The notes: a model not told the origin generated them from the sequence alone. A DNA stretch of 64,000 nt from Synechococcus sp. 1G10 (GCF_002252625.1 NZ_NQKW01000005.1:1-64000); one strand, 5' to 3'. Counted from the first letter of the stretch, positions 28,327 through 38,893 are shown. Numbers and translations are program-made.

Positions 28327-29679
28327 ATGAGCTCCGCCCTGAAGGTCAAGACCAGCCCCCGCCCCGGCAGCCGGCTGGCGCTGGAGGTGGACATCCCAGG
28401 CGGCCGCTCCCAGGCCAGCTACGATGCCGCCGTGGTGAAGCTGAGCCGCAGTGTGCGCCTGCCTGGATTCCGCCAGGGCAAGGTGCCCCGGCCGGTGCTG
28501 CTCCAGCAGATCGGCCCGCTGCGAATTCGCGCCACCGCCCTCGAAGACCTGGTGGACAGCGTCTGGCGTGATGCCCTGGAGCAGGAGAAGATCGAGGCTC
28601 TCAGCAGCCCCGAGCTGAGCGGTGGCTTCGAGGCCCTGCTGGAGCGCTTCAGCCCCGGTGAAGACCTCACCCTCACCCTCGAGCTGGATGTGCAACCCAC
28701 CCCCAGTCTCAAGGCCACCAAAGGACTCACGGCCGAAGCTGAGCTGATCAGCTATGACCCCGCACGGGTCGATGAGATGCTCGAGCAATCGCGCCGCCAG
28801 CTGGCCACCCTGGTGCCGGTGGAGGATCGACCCGCCGCCACTGGTGACGTGGCGGTGGTGGCCTTCAGCGGCAGCTTCGTCGACACCGGAGCGGCGATCG
28901 AGGGCGGCAGCTCCGATGCCATGGAGGTGGAGCTCGAAGAGAAGCGAATGATTCCCGGCTTCGTGGCGGGCATCCTCGGCATGGTCGTGGGCGAGGAGCG
29001 CGAGGTGAACTGCCGCTTCCCAGACGACTACCCCCAGGAGGAGGCTCAGGGCCGCGAGGCCAGCTTCAGCATCACCCTCAAGGAACTCAAGGCGCGCGAA
29101 CTCCCCGCCCTCGATGACGCCTTCGCCAAGGAGGCCAGTGACAAGGACACCCTCGAGGAGCTCAGAACCGATCTTGAGACCCGCCTGCGTGAGGAGGCTG
29201 AACGGCGGGCCCGCAGCAGCCGCCACGACGCCCTGCTCTCGGCACTGGTGGAGCAGCTGGAGGTCGATCTGCCCGAGACCCTGATCCAGCAGGAGATCCG
29301 CTCACTGATCGAGCAGACCGCCTCCCAGATCGCCCAGCAGGGGATGGATGTGAAGAAGCTGTTCAGCCCCGATCTGGTGCGCAGCCTGATGGACAGCTCC
29401 CGCCCGGAGGCCGAGCAACGTCTGCGGCGCAGCTTCGCCCTCAAGGCCCTGGCGGAAGCCGAAGGCATCCGCCCGGAGGCCGCGGCGATCGAAGCCAAGG
29501 TCAAGGAGGTCAGTCAGGGTCTGAGCGACACCAGTTCGATCGATCCGCAGCGCCTGCGCGAAGCCGTTGCCGAGGATCTGCTGCGCGAGAGCTTGCTGGA
29601 GTGGCTCGAGGCCAACAGCACCCTCACCGAGAAAGCCCCTGAGGTCGAGACGGCTGACGGCGCCGACGACCAGGCCTGA
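28327..29679 (+). CDS. tig: trigger factor
   Basis: 450 aa. Ribosome-bound chaperone and peptidyl-prolyl isomerase for new chains. The ribosome-binding tail is in the N-terminal domain ([16 protein letters not shown], matching the GFRxGKxP signature). The FKBP-like middle domain and the helical C-terminal arms follow. It heads the tig-clpP-clpX cluster, a common bacterial order; clpP begins 47 nt later. Confidence 0.95.
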   Translation: MSSALKVKTSPRPGSRLALEVDIPGGRSQASYDAAVVKLSRSVRLPGFRQGKVPRPVLLQQIGPLRIRATALEDLVDSVWRDALEQEKIEALSSPELSGGFEALLERFSPGEDLTLTLELDVQPTPSLKATKGLTAEAELISYDPARVDEMLEQSRRQLATLVPVEDRPAATGDVAVVAFSGSFVDTGAAIEGGSSDAMEVELEEKRMIPGFVAGILGMVVGEEREVNCRFPDDYPQEEAQGREASFSITLKELKARELPALDDAFAKEASDKDTLEELRTDLETRLREEAERRARSSRHDALLSALVEQLEVDLPETLIQQEIRSLIEQTASQIAQQGMDVKKLFSPDLVRSLMDSSRPEAEQRLRRSFALKALAEAEGIRPEAAAIEAKVKEVSQGLSDTSSIDPQRLREAVAEDLLRESLLEWLEANSTLTEKAPEVETADGADDQA

Positions 29680-29726
29680 GGCCGCCATAGATTGATGTTC
29701 TGTCCCGTTTCCCCTGCCCCAGCCGC

Positions 29727-30368
29727 GTGATCGAAGCCATTCGCTCCCATCCGATCCACAACAGCTGGCAGGCCTCGCCAGGCGTGCTGCCCACGGTGGT
29801 GGAGCAGTCGGGGCGCGGCGAGCGGGCGTTCGATATCTATTCGCGCCTGTTGCGGGATCGGATCATCTTCCTGGGCACCGGTATCGACGATCAGGTGGCC
29901 GACTCCCTGGTGGCCCAGCTCCTGTTCCTGGAAGCGGAAGATCCCGAGAAGGACATCCAGATCTACGTCAACTCGCCGGGCGGCTCGGTCACGGCTGGGC
30001 TGGCCATCTACGACACCATGCAGCAGGTGGCTCCTGACGTGGTGACCATCTGTTATGGCCTGGCGGCCAGCATGGGGGCGTTCCTGCTCTCGGGTGGCGC
30101 CAAGGGAAAGCGCATGGCACTGCCCAGCGCGCGGATCATGATCCACCAGCCCCTCGGAGGCGCCCAGGGGCAGGCTGTCGACATCGAGATCCAGGCGAAG
30201 GAGATCCTCTTCCTCAAGGACACCCTCAACGGTCTGATGGCGGAGCACACCGGTCAGCCCCTCGAGAAGATTGCGGAAGACACCGACCGGGACTACTTTT
30301 TGTCTCCGCCCGAAGCCGTGAGTTACGGATTGATCGATCGTGTCGTGGATGACACGACTCCGGTTTGA
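29727..30368 (+). CDS. clpP: ATP-dependent Clp protease proteolytic subunit
   Basis: 213 aa. The catalytic triad is intact: Ser 115 in [11 protein letters not shown], His 140 in [12 protein letters not shown] and Asp 189 in DTDRDYFLS. It forms the tetradecameric barrel that degrades unfolded proteins delivered by ClpX, encoded next. The start is GTG 29727. Cyanobacteria carry several ClpP paralogues; its place before clpX suggests this one is the ClpX partner. Confidence 0.95.
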   Translation: MIEAIRSHPIHNSWQASPGVLPTVVEQSGRGERAFDIYSRLLRDRIIFLGTGIDDQVADSLVAQLLFLEAEDPEKDIQIYVNSPGGSVTAGLAIYDTMQQVAPDVVTICYGLAASMGAFLLSGGAKGKRMALPSARIMIHQPLGGAQGQAVDIEIQAKEILFLKDTLNGLMAEHTGQPLEKIAEDTDRDYFLSPPEAVSYGLIDRVVDDTTPV

Positions 30369-30457
30369 TCCTTAAGGTCTGCTGACGAACCCCGGGTTCC
30401 GGCCGATCCTGGAAGGCCGGCCCATGCCCTACCCCCTGACCAGGACGCCCCAGCCCG

Positions 30458-31798
30458 ATGGCCAAGTTCGACGCCCACCTCAAGTGCTCGTTCTGCGGCA
30501 AGTCTCAGGAGCAGGTGCGCAAACTGATCGCCGGACCCGGGGTCTACATCTGCGACGAATGCATCGATCTCTGCAATGAGATCCTTGATGAGGAGTTGGT
30601 GGAAAGCCATGGCAGCGCCAGGCCCCACGGCGACCACGGCCGCAAGCCAGCCGTCAAAAAGAGCAGCAAGCCCGCCCCCACCCTGGCGACCATCCCCAGA
30701 CCTAAGGAGATCAAGGCCTTCCTCGATGAACAGGTGGTGGGCCAGGACGAGGCCAAGAAGGTGCTCTCGGTTGCGGTCTACAACCACTACAAGCGCCTGG
30801 CCTGGCAAGGAGACGGCAAGGGTGAGACCGACCGCAGCGCCACCCGCCTGCACAAATCGAACATCCTGCTGATCGGCCCCACCGGCAGTGGCAAGACCCT
30901 GCTTGCCCAGACCCTGGCCGAACTTCTTGATGTGCCGTTCGCGGTGGCCGACGCCACCACCCTCACCGAGGCGGGCTACGTGGGTGAGGACGTGGAGAAC
31001 ATCCTGCTGCGCCTGCTGCAGAAGGCTGACCTCGACGTTGAGCAGGCCCAGCGCGGCATCATCTATATCGATGAGATCGACAAGATCGCTCGCAAGAGCG
31101 AGAACCCCTCGATCACCCGCGATGTGTCCGGCGAAGGGGTGCAGCAGGCGCTGCTCAAGATGCTGGAAGGCACCGTCGCCAATGTGCCGCCCCAGGGGGG
31201 GCGCAAGCATCCCTACCAGGACTGCATCCAGATCGACACCAGCCAGATCCTGTTCATCTGCGGCGGCGCCTTCGTGGGACTCGAAGACGTGGTGCAGCGA
31301 CGCCTGGGTCGCAATTCGATCGGTTTCCTGCCCGCTGATGGCCGCGGCCGCGGCCACCGCGAACTCAAGGCCAGCCACGTGCTGCGTCACCTCGAACCCG
31401 ACGATCTGGTGCGCTACGGGCTGATCCCCGAATTCACCGGCCGGCTGCCCGTGAGCGCCGTGCTGGAGCCCCTCGATGTGCGTTCCCTGGAGTCGATTCT
31501 CACCGAACCCCGCGACGCCCTGATCAAGCAGTTCCAGACGCTGATGAGCATGGACAGCGTGCGCCTGGAGTTCGAGCCCGGCGCCATCGAGGCGATCGCC
31601 CATGAGGCCCACCGCCGACGCACCGGTGCCCGTGCCCTTCGCGGCATCGTCGAAGAGTTGATGCTGGATCTGATGTACGACCTCCCCTCCAACACCGAGG
31701 TCAGCACCTACACGATCACCCGCGAGCTGGTGGAGCAACGCAGCAAGGCCAAGGTGCTCCCCTATCCCAGCGTGGTCAGCCAGCAGGAATCGGCCTGA
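30458..31798 (+). CDS. clpX: ATP-dependent Clp protease ATPase subunit ClpX
   Basis: 446 aa. The N-terminal zinc-binding domain has Cys 10, 13, 32 and 35 (CSFC and CDEC). The AAA+ core has Walker A GPTGSGKT at 140-147, Walker [12 protein letters not shown] and the pore loop in [10 protein letters not shown] basic insert ([12 protein letters not shown]) separates the two domains. It unfolds tagged substrates for ClpP. ATG 30458. Confidence 0.96.
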   Translation: MAKFDAHLKCSFCGKSQEQVRKLIAGPGVYICDECIDLCNEILDEELVESHGSARPHGDHGRKPAVKKSSKPAPTLATIPRPKEIKAFLDEQVVGQDEAKKVLSVAVYNHYKRLAWQGDGKGETDRSATRLHKSNILLIGPTGSGKTLLAQTLAELLDVPFAVADATTLTEAGYVGEDVENILLRLLQKADLDVEQAQRGIIYIDEIDKIARKSENPSITRDVSGEGVQQALLKMLEGTVANVPPQGGRKHPYQDCIQIDTSQILFICGGAFVGLEDVVQRRLGRNSIGFLPADGRGRGHRELKASHVLRHLEPDDLVRYGLIPEFTGRLPVSAVLEPLDVRSLESILTEPRDALIKQFQTLMSMDSVRLEFEPGAIEAIAHEAHRRRTGARALRGIVEELMLDLMYDLPSNTEVSTYTITRELVEQRSKAKVLPYPSVVSQQESA

Positions 31799-31881
31799 AC
31801 GGCAATCCACCCCTGACCGTCCTTGATCCACCCGCCAGCCCGACGGCAGGGTGAAGCGGTTCTGCCCCGCGATCACGGCCC

Positions 31882-32562
31882 ATGGCAGCCGCCGACCATC
31901 TCCAGGTACCCCGGCAGCACGGGCTGTTCAACCACCACGGCATCGACCTGGGGGATGGCAGCGTGGCCCATTACCTGGAGGGTCGGGCGATTCTGCGCTC
32001 ACCCCTCGAGGACTTCAGCCGTGGTGAAGCAGTGGCGGTGGTCGGCTACGACCCCACCGAGATCTCTCCGGCGGGCACGACCCTGCGCCGGGCCATGGGC
32101 CGGCTGGGGGAGCAGCGCTACAACCTGATCTTCAACAACTGCGAGCACTTCGCGATCTGGTGCAAGACCGGTCGTCACCGCAGTGCCCAGGTGGACAGCT
32201 GGCTGCACACCGGCAGCCTCGGGGCCCTGATGCTGGGCCAGCTGGTGCCGGCGGCCCTGATCACCGGCGTGCGCCTGCTGCTCCGGCAGGGGCTCAATCT
32301 GGATGGGGAGCAGCTGGAGAAGGGCCGGACACTGGCACTTCAGAGCCTGGAGCAGCTCGATGGACTGCGCCTGAAGCTGCAGCAGAAGCTGGAGGCGGAG
32401 CTGGCCCGGGCAGAGGCCCGCTGGGGGGAAGGCCGGGACGGCGCATCGGAGTCTTTCGCCAAGCTGCGCCTGGCGGCTCAGAACCTGGCCGATCAGCTTG
32501 AGGAGGTGGAGGAGATGGAGGACCGTCTGGAGCGCCTGCTGGCCCCGAAACCCGCTGAGTAG
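31882..32562 (+). CDS. LRAT-domain (NlpC/P60-fold) protein
   Basis: 226 aa. The N-terminal domain has the lecithin:retinol acyltransferase signature: FNHHGIDLGDGSVAHYLEG (His 19 and His 30) and FNNCEHFAIWCKTG with the nucleophile Cys 87. Members of this thiol-enzyme fold act as acyltransferases or hydrolases on lipids. A hydrophobic segment (GALMLGQLVPAALITGVRLL) and a long C-terminal coiled coil (about 135-220) follow, suggesting membrane attachment and oligomers. Substrate unknown. It lies between clpX and dnaX on the same strand. ATG 31882 is the start in use; nothing contradicts it. Confidence 0.8.
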   Translation: MAAADHLQVPRQHGLFNHHGIDLGDGSVAHYLEGRAILRSPLEDFSRGEAVAVVGYDPTEISPAGTTLRRAMGRLGEQRYNLIFNNCEHFAIWCKTGRHRSAQVDSWLHTGSLGALMLGQLVPAALITGVRLLLRQGLNLDGEQLEKGRTLALQSLEQLDGLRLKLQQKLEAELARAEARWGEGRDGASESFAKLRLAAQNLADQLEEVEEMEDRLERLLAPKPAE

Positions 32563-32596
32563 CCTCATGGCCCAGGCCGTCCGGGGAGCAGCCTCC

Positions 32597-34366
32597 ATGA
32601 CCCAGGCCCGTGCCTATCTGCCCCTGCCTCAGAAGTACAGGCCCCAACGCTTCGACCAGTTGGTGGGACAGGAGGCGATCGCCTCCACCCTCACCAGTGC
32701 CCTGCTCCAGAACCGGATCGCTCCGGCCTATCTGTTCAGCGGGCCCCGGGGCACAGGCAAGACCTCCAGCGCCAGGATCCTGGCGCGATCGCTCAATTGC
32801 CTGACGGCAGCCGGACCCACCCCTGAACCCTGCGGCACCTGTGAGCTCTGCCGCTCGATCACCGCCGGTAACGCCCTCGATGTGATCGAGATCGATGCCG
32901 CCTCCAACACGGGCGTCGACAACATCCGGGAACTGATCGAGCGCTCCCGCTTCGCTCCGGTGCAGGCCCGCTGGAAGGTCTACGTGATCGATGAGTGCCA
33001 CATGCTCTCGACCGCCGCCTTCAACGCGCTGCTCAAGACCCTGGAGGAACCACCGCCGCGGGTGGTGTTCGTGCTGGCCACCACTGATCCCCAGCGGGTG
33101 CTGCCCACGATCCTCTCCCGCTGCCAGCGCTTCGACTTCCGCCGCATTCCATTGCAGGCCCTGGAGGATCACCTGCGCTTCATCGCCAGCGAGGAGGAGA
33201 TCGGCATCACCCCCGAGGCCCTGCACGTGGTGGCACTTCGCGCCCAGGGGGGCCTGCGCGATGCCGCAAGTCTGCTTGATCAGCTCAGCCTGCTGAGGGC
33301 ACCGATCGAGGCGACGGCGGTGTGGGACCTGCTCGGCGCCGTGCCTGAGCAGGAGCTGCTGGAGCTGGTGAACGCCATGGGAGAGGCCGATCCCCTGGGC
33401 ATTCTCGAGACCTGCCGGCGCCTGCTAGAGCGGGGGCGGGAGCCCGGAGCCCTGCTGCAGGGTCTGGCCAGCCTGCTGCGGGATCTGGTGCTGGCCGGGG
33501 TGGCCCCGGACCGGCTGGAGCTCACAGCGGTCAGCGCCCAGCTGCAGCCGCTGTTGCCCGAGCAGGCCCACCGCATCGGCAAGGCGCGGCTGCTCAGCTG
33601 GCAGGCCCAGCTCAAGGGCAGCGAACAGCAGCTGCGCCAGAGCGCCCAACCCAGGCTCTGGCTGGAGGTGCTGCTGCTGGGGCTGCTGGCGGAGCCGGCG
33701 TCGACAGGGGGCGGTGGCCAGGGGCGGCCTGTCTCCGCGTCAGCGGCAACCAGCGCGGCAACATCGGCGGCGTTGCCTCAGGCGCCGAAGGCAACACCAA
33801 CGCCAAAGCCAACAACTGCCGAACCACCGCCAGCAGAGCCCCGGTCGGCCCCAGCGCCAGGCCCGGAACACCAGTATCTCACAGAGATCTGGCAGCAGAT
33901 CCTCTCCAGCCTGGAGCTGCCCTCCACCCGCATGCTGCTCTCCCAGCAGGCCTCCCTGCTGCGCCTCGATCAGCAGCGGGCCGTGGTGCGGGTCAGCGGC
34001 AAGTGGATCGCCATGGTGCAGAGTCGCCTGCCCCTGCTGGAGTCGGCGCTGCACCAGGCCCTGGGCGCCCCCCGCCAGGTGCTGCTGGAAGCCTCCGACC
34101 AGCCCGCCAGCCCGACTGCCGTCCCACCAGTGGTGGCCAGGCCCGCTGTGGAAGCTCCGGTAGCACCAGCTTTACTGCCAGGTCCTTCAGTGTCCGCGCC
34201 AGCGGCGACTTCCCAGGCGATTGCCACAGCCCAGACACCATCGCCTGGGACCATCAAGGCAGGGCCAGGCCTATCGGCTGATCGACCTGAACCCCAACCG
34301 CTCGATGACCAGGCGCGCCGCCTGGCCGATTTCTTCAACGGCGAGGTGGTGAATCTGGAGGACTGA
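32597..34366 (+). CDS. dnaX: DNA polymerase III gamma/tau subunit
   Basis: 589 aa. Clamp-loader ATPase. It has YRPQRFDQLVGQEAIAS, Walker A GPRGTGKT, the zinc module C-x10-C-x2-C-x2-C (CLTAAG... CGTCELC), DECHMLSTAAFNALLKTLEE and the SRC arginine-finger region SRCQRFDF. A low-complexity Ala/Pro/Thr linker (about 395-440) leads to the tau-specific C-terminal part. ATG 32597 is preferred to ATG 32567 because GGGGAG precedes it and the following MTQARAYLPL suits the family. No intein and no A-rich frameshift heptamer were seen. Confidence 0.93.
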   Translation: MTQARAYLPLPQKYRPQRFDQLVGQEAIASTLTSALLQNRIAPAYLFSGPRGTGKTSSARILARSLNCLTAAGPTPEPCGTCELCRSITAGNALDVIEIDAASNTGVDNIRELIERSRFAPVQARWKVYVIDECHMLSTAAFNALLKTLEEPPPRVVFVLATTDPQRVLPTILSRCQRFDFRRIPLQALEDHLRFIASEEEIGITPEALHVVALRAQGGLRDAASLLDQLSLLRAPIEATAVWDLLGAVPEQELLELVNAMGEADPLGILETCRRLLERGREPGALLQGLASLLRDLVLAGVAPDRLELTAVSAQLQPLLPEQAHRIGKARLLSWQAQLKGSEQQLRQSAQPRLWLEVLLLGLLAEPASTGGGGQGRPVSASAATSAATSAALPQAPKATPTPKPTTAEPPPAEPRSAPAPGPEHQYLTEIWQQILSSLELPSTRMLLSQQASLLRLDQQRAVVRVSGKWIAMVQSRLPLLESALHQALGAPRQVLLEASDQPASPTAVPPVVARPAVEAPVAPALLPGPSVSAPAATSQAIATAQTPSPGTIKAGPGLSADRPEPQPLDDQARRLADFFNGEVVNLED

Positions 34367-34377
34367 GGCGGGACTCC

Positions 34378-35805
34378 TCAGGAGACCTGAGTGGAGGGAT
34401 CAGGCAGCTGATCAGCCAGGGGGTCAATAGCGAGCGAGAGATCGTCGGCGCTACTTTCGGTGCCAGCTTCGCTGCCGAGGTGCTGGGTCTTGGCCCAGAC
34501 CAGGCGCTTGGGCAGCAGGGCCATGCGCAGGGTGACCCAGGGGATGACCACGAACCAGTGCATGAGATAGGCAATCCCGAGCGCGGCCGCCAGGGGATTC
34601 ATCGCCGGCAGGGCAGGGCCTTCACTGGGGCGGCGGCAGCCAGCCACGATGGCCGCTCCAGACAGGCCCAGGGCCACGATCGACAAGGGCCAGACCGTGG
34701 GGGCGGTGCGGGTGACCAAGGCGGTGAGCAGGTCGACGACCGAGACCATCGGCAGTACGTACTGCAGCAGGAAGAAGTTGGTGAGGTCGAACTTCTGGGC
34801 AGGGTTGAGGCGCTCCGAGAGCAGCCCTGGCCAGTAGTCAAAGAAGCGCTGCAGCCCGCCTTCCGCCCAGCGCTGACGTTGGCGCCAGAGGGCTGGAACG
34901 GTGAGTACCGCCTCTTCCTCCACAGGGGGATCCCAGAGCACGCCCACGGGCTCACCGGCCAGCAACAGCCGAAAACTGAGGTCGAGGTCATCAGTGACGG
35001 TGTCCTCGTTGAACCCGCCGGCCCGGGTGATCGCCTCCCGGCGCAGCAACTGGCCGTTGCCCCGCAATTCCGCCACCCCGCCGCCGGCCAGCCGGCCCTC
35101 CTGCACCACCGCATCGAGGGCCATTTCCATCGCCTGGGCGCGGGTGAGCAGGTTGCAGCCAGCATTCACCACAGCTTTACGGAGCTGCATCGCCGACCAA
35201 CCGCCCTGCTCCGCCAAGGGGATCAGCCGCTCGAGCAGGTCCTCCTGCAGGCCGGCGTCGGCGTCGAGCACCAACATCCAGCTTCCTTCGAGCTGCTCAA
35301 GCACGGCATTGAGGGCCCCCGACTTGCCCCCACCGGCATGGCGTGGCCGCCGCAGCACCCGCAGCATCGGCGTGCTGGCCTCAAGCTCCTTCAGCAGCTC
35401 GGGAGTGCGGTCCTCACTGCCGTCGTCGACCACCCAGAGGCGCAGAACCCCATGGCGGTATCTAAGACGGCTGACCCGCTCCACCAGACGGCCGACCACA
35501 GCCTGCTCATCGCGGGCCGCCACCACCACATCCACCGCTGGCCAGGGCCCCGGCCAGGAACCGTCGCCGCTGGCGGCCTCGAGGCCGGGCCCGGCGGCTG
35601 AGCTCTGCGCCCGGTTGCGGTGCCAGAGCTGTCCGAGCACGTTGCGCACCAAATACGCGCCCAGCAGAAGGGTGAGACTGGCGGCAGGCAGAAGGTTGCG
35701 GGGCGGCTCCAGCCAGTGGGGCGCCACCCCGGCCCAACCGCAGAGCACGACAAACATGGCAGCTTTGCCGCGACGGCCCCTGGGGCTGGAACCGGTGGGT
35801 GTCAT
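34378..35805 (-). CDS. processive GT2 glycosyltransferase, membrane-bound
   Basis: 475 aa. N-terminal membrane segments, then a cytoplasmic GT-A domain: VDVVVAARDEQAVVGRLVER, VVDDGSEDRTPELL, VLDADAGLQ (D-x-D), TDDLDLSFRLLLAGE and the QRQRW motif characteristic of processive, BcsA/HasA-like enzymes that polymerise and extrude a glycan. Several membrane helices follow. ATG 35805 is chosen. It converges on dnaX with a short gap. Product glycan not readable; no PilZ or BcsB partner nearby. Confidence 0.87.
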   Translation of the reverse strand: MTPTGSSPRGRRGKAAMFVVLCGWAGVAPHWLEPPRNLLPAASLTLLLGAYLVRNVLGQLWHRNRAQSSAAGPGLEAASGDGSWPGPWPAVDVVVAARDEQAVVGRLVERVSRLRYRHGVLRLWVVDDGSEDRTPELLKELEASTPMLRVLRRPRHAGGGKSGALNAVLEQLEGSWMLVLDADAGLQEDLLERLIPLAEQGGWSAMQLRKAVVNAGCNLLTRAQAMEMALDAVVQEGRLAGGGVAELRGNGQLLRREAITRAGGFNEDTVTDDLDLSFRLLLAGEPVGVLWDPPVEEEAVLTVPALWRQRQRWAEGGLQRFFDYWPGLLSERLNPAQKFDLTNFFLLQYVLPMVSVVDLLTALVTRTAPTVWPLSIVALGLSGAAIVAGCRRPSEGPALPAMNPLAAALGIAYLMHWFVVIPWVTLRMALLPKRLVWAKTQHLGSEAGTESSADDLSLAIDPLADQLPDPSTQVS

Positions 35806-35860
35806 GGCAACTCCGTCATGGCAACCGCGCCGGCGTGGCTGGTCCGCGTCGAATCGAACT

Positions 35861-37420
35861 CTAAAGGCCCCCACTGAGGGCTTCGAGGGTCACCAGCTCG
35901 GTGCCCGGGTAGTAGTGCGCCAGGATCCTGTTCTGGCTCCAGCCTCGACCGCCCAGATCGATGGCCCCCTGCTGGGATAGGCCGGCGCCATGGCCGAAGC
36001 CACCACCCGTGAAGCTCCAGCGGCCGGGCCCGTCGGACTTGACCACAAACAGGGTGCTCGGCAGTTGACGGAAAGTTCGGCGGATCGCGTCACGGCGCAG
36101 CACCCGCTGGCCGCTGCTGCCCACCAGCGAGAGGGCCAGCACCCGGCCGCTGGGACCTCGCTCGAGCACCTTGATCTCCCGGGGCTCTCCGACGCCGCCG
36201 GGGCCCTTCTCCAACGACTGGCGGATGCGGGTGTTGTCCAGCTGCCGGGTCCAGCGAAACAGCGGATGGTCGGCTCCATAAGCGGCGCCCCCCTGACGCA
36301 GCAGCTGCGGCAAGGAGGCGTCGGGCAGCGGCACCCCGAAGCGCTGGGCAAAGGCGGGCGGGCCATCGGGGCGGGCCTGGAGGTAAGGCAGGGGCGGGCC
36401 GCTCCAGACCTCCTCAAATCCGGCCGAGATACCGCCGTTGCTGGCGTGGTAAACGGCGTGGATGGGCTGCCCATGCCAGCTCAGCACCTGCCCGCGGGTG
36501 GCCTCCACGGCACGGCGCACGGCGGCACCGGCCTGGCGTGGATCGGCATACACCTGGCACTGGGTGTCTGAGCAGAGGTGGTACCCGTCGACGTCGTAGC
36601 GATGGCTGTTGCGCAGGGCCCAGGTGCGGGCGAGGACGGCCTGGACCGCAAGGGCCGCCGCTGGGGAGCCGGCACCGATCTCGTGGGGAACCACCCCCAG
36701 CAGGTAGCGCTCCAGGGGCACCTGCTCGATCAGGCTCCAGCCGCCATAGGCGTTGGCCTGCAATCGGAACGGTCCCTGGAACACACCCTTGCCCCAGCTC
36801 AGGCCCTGGGGTGCCTTCAGGCGCAGGGGGCCCTCCAGCGCCATCACACTGCCGTCGGCCGTCGTGGCCTCCAGCTCCAGACGGGTTGTCTCCTCCCGCG
36901 TCCAGGCCCTGGCCTGGAACCCCTCGGGGGCAGCCGTGCGGGCAGGCGCCCAAACCTCCCACTCCGCCGGATGGGCGATCACTGGCTCCACTCCAAGCTG
37001 GCGCCAGGCCACGGCCGCCTGATCCGCCGTTTCGAAACTGGGGAAGGGGCCCAGCACGGTGCGCTCCAGCAGCAGGGGCTCCTGCAGGGGCCGCTGCCGC
37101 CAACGCAGACTCAGGCTGGAGCCCTGGAGTTTCCGACCACTTGCGTCCTCCAGCTCGAGGCTGCCGGCGGCGGCCTTCAGCAGCAGCGGAGGCGCCTTGG
37201 CGGCAGCCACGCCGGGAGCCGGCCCCAGCCGGGCACCCACGGCAACCCAGAGCACCGGCGCGGTGCGCTCAATAGCAGGGCGAGGGGAGGTGGGCCAGTG
37301 CAGGGCAGCCGCAGGCATGGCACGACAGCCCGGGGCCAGTAGCAGGGAGCCTCCGATGCCCATGGCGAAGGGCACCAGACGAGGCAGGTTGCAAGCTGAG
37401 AGCGGGGCGGGGAATCGCAT
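35861..37420 (-). CDS. SpoIID/LytB-domain exported protein
   Basis: About 519 aa. The SpoIID domain is clear: VPLERYLLGVVPHEIGAGSP, QAVLARTWALRNSHRYDVDG, YHLCSDTQCQVYADP, YHASNGGISAGFEEVW and GFGHGAGLSQQGAIDLG. Family members are peptidoglycan lytic transglycosylases or their activators. ATG 37420 gives a signal peptide ending in a lipobox-like LLLAPGC; an earlier ATG at 37474 is possible. The protein should act in the periplasm on the cell wall. It is divergent from rpmI. Confidence 0.85.
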   Translation of the reverse strand: MRFPAPLSACNLPRLVPFAMGIGGSLLLAPGCRAMPAAALHWPTSPRPAIERTAPVLWVAVGARLGPAPGVAAAKAPPLLLKAAAGSLELEDASGRKLQGSSLSLRWRQRPLQEPLLLERTVLGPFPSFETADQAAVAWRQLGVEPVIAHPAEWEVWAPARTAAPEGFQARAWTREETTRLELEATTADGSVMALEGPLRLKAPQGLSWGKGVFQGPFRLQANAYGGWSLIEQVPLERYLLGVVPHEIGAGSPAAALAVQAVLARTWALRNSHRYDVDGYHLCSDTQCQVYADPRQAGAAVRRAVEATRGQVLSWHGQPIHAVYHASNGGISAGFEEVWSGPPLPYLQARPDGPPAFAQRFGVPLPDASLPQLLRQGGAAYGADHPLFRWTRQLDNTRIRQSLEKGPGGVGEPREIKVLERGPSGRVLALSLVGSSGQRVLRRDAIRRTFRQLPSTLFVVKSDGPGRWSFTGGGFGHGAGLSQQGAIDLGGRGWSQNRILAHYYPGTELVTLEALSGGL

Positions 37421-37513
37421 CGAAAAACCGTACGACCGAGCAGATGATCCTGGAGGAGTTGGCGGAAGGGACATCAACGTCGTACTTTGGTTGTTTGTGA
37501 ACGGGCGCCTGAC

Positions 37514-37714
37514 ATGCCGAAGCTCAAGACCCGCCGAGCAGCTGCCAAGCGGTTCAAGGTGACCGGCAGTGGCAAGTTCATGCGTCGGCGCGCCTTTCAC
37601 AACCACCTGCTCGATCACAAGAGCCCCAAACGCAAGCGCTATCTCGGCACCATGGCGGTCGTTGATGAGCGCGACGCAGACAACGTGAGCCGCATGCTCC
37701 CCTACGCAGGCTGA
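37514..37714 (+). CDS. rpmI: 50S ribosomal protein L35
   Basis: 66 aa, strongly basic. [20 protein letters not shown] at the start and [19 protein letters not shown] in the middle are the family signature. ATG 37514 is the family start. It pairs with rplT 54 nt downstream, the usual L35-L20 order; infC is not next to it here. Confidence 0.97.
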   Translation: MPKLKTRRAAAKRFKVTGSGKFMRRRAFHNHLLDHKSPKRKRYLGTMAVVDERDADNVSRMLPYAG

Positions 37715-37768
37715 GGCCGGCCAAAAGCCGACACCGTCTGAATTCAACTGTTCAACTGAGAGATTTTC

Positions 37769-38116
37769 ATGGCTCGCGTCAAGAGGGGCAATGTCGCCCG
37801 TAAACGCCGCAACAAGGTTCTCCGTCTCGCCCGCGGTTTCCAGGGCGGCAACGGCAGCCTCTTCCGCACCGCGAATCAACGGGTGATGAAGGCCCTGTGC
37901 AATGCCTACCGCGACCGTCGTCGCCGCAAGCGCGACTTCCGTCGTCTCTGGATTGCCCGGATCAACGCCGCCGCCCGTCTGAACGGACTGAGCTACAGCC
38001 GCCTGATCGGAGGTCTCAAGCGCTCCGATGTGCAGCTGAACCGCAAAATGCTCGCCCAGCTCGCCCTGGCTGATCCAGCCAGCTTCAGCGACGTGGTGGG
38101 CGCCGCCCGCGCCTGA
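37769..38116 (+). CDS. rplT: 50S ribosomal protein L20
   Basis: 115 aa. [20 protein letters not shown], the conserved basic N-terminal extension that threads into 23S rRNA, and [20 protein letters not shown] in the globular part identify it. L20 is needed early in 50S assembly and in many bacteria represses the rpmI-rplT message. Whether that control exists here cannot be judged from the leader. Confidence 0.97.
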   Translation: MARVKRGNVARKRRNKVLRLARGFQGGNGSLFRTANQRVMKALCNAYRDRRRRKRDFRRLWIARINAAARLNGLSYSRLIGGLKRSDVQLNRKMLAQLALADPASFSDVVGAARA

Positions 38117-38165
38117 TCTCAGACCCCGAACCAACTCCGCGCATTAGCCCACACCCGCAGGCCCG

Positions 38166-38777
38166 ATGGACCTTCTCCTTCCACAGGCCTACCTGATCGG
38201 CCTGATCGTTCTGCTGGGTGGGGCCGCCGTGGTGATAGGTCTGCAGGTCTGGCGTGTGCGGGCTGATGAAGTTCGCCTGGCCAAGCTGGAGATCCAGGTC
38301 AAAGCAGACTCAAAGGACTCCGCCACGCTCTACGAGCTGGCCTCTGTGCAGCTGCGCAAACGGCTCTACGACCAGGCGGTCGACACGCTCAAACTCGCCT
38401 TGAAGCGCTCGGATGGCGAGCCGGGAGAAGCGAGGGCTCTCATTCAGAACGCACTTGGCTTCGCCTTGGCCGCCCAAGGCAACCATGCCGCGGCCATTCG
38501 TCACTACAAGTCAGCCCTCCAGGCCAAGGCGGATTATCCCGTGGCCTTGAACAACCTGGGCTATGCCCTTGAGCGTCAGTCTTTGCCCGTCGAGGCCCGC
38601 CAGGCTTATACCCAGGCCCTCGCCCTCGATCCCAGCAACAAGACCACGAGCAAGCGCCTGAAGCTGCTCGACCGTCGTTTTCCTGCCGATCCGGCTGAAA
38701 CTCTCGGCCCTGCCAAGGGGATGGGTCCAAAGGCCGGGTCCACGAACTCTGGCAACAAATCCGGCTCGGGCACTTAG
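38166..38777 (+). CDS. membrane-anchored TPR protein
   Basis: 203 aa. One N-terminal membrane helix (YLIGLIVLLGGAAVVIGLQV) followed by a coiled-coil-like stretch and about three tetratricopeptide repeats, e.g. YELASVQLRKRLYDQAVDTL and ALNNLGYALERQSLPVEARQ. The tail is Gly/Ser-rich and disordered. It follows rplT by 49 nt. TPR proteins of this kind often assist thylakoid complex assembly in cyanobacteria, but no particular role can be assigned. Confidence 0.8.
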   Translation: MDLLLPQAYLIGLIVLLGGAAVVIGLQVWRVRADEVRLAKLEIQVKADSKDSATLYELASVQLRKRLYDQAVDTLKLALKRSDGEPGEARALIQNALGFALAAQGNHAAAIRHYKSALQAKADYPVALNNLGYALERQSLPVEARQAYTQALALDPSNKTTSKRLKLLDRRFPADPAETLGPAKGMGPKAGSTNSGNKSGSGT

Positions 38778-38893
38778 TGCTCCCCCGAGACTGCGTCTGA
38801 GAACTGCGTCTGAGAACTTGCGCCTGAGTGCAGAAGATTGCGACCCGGGATCGGCACCAGGCCCTCTCCCTTGCCCAGGCGATCAGCCTCTGA

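Noticed and set aside
32597-34366. dnaX intein or programmed frameshift, as known in some cyanobacteria or E. coli
   Set aside because: The ATPase motifs run without interruption and no A-rich slippery heptamer with a following hairpin was found.
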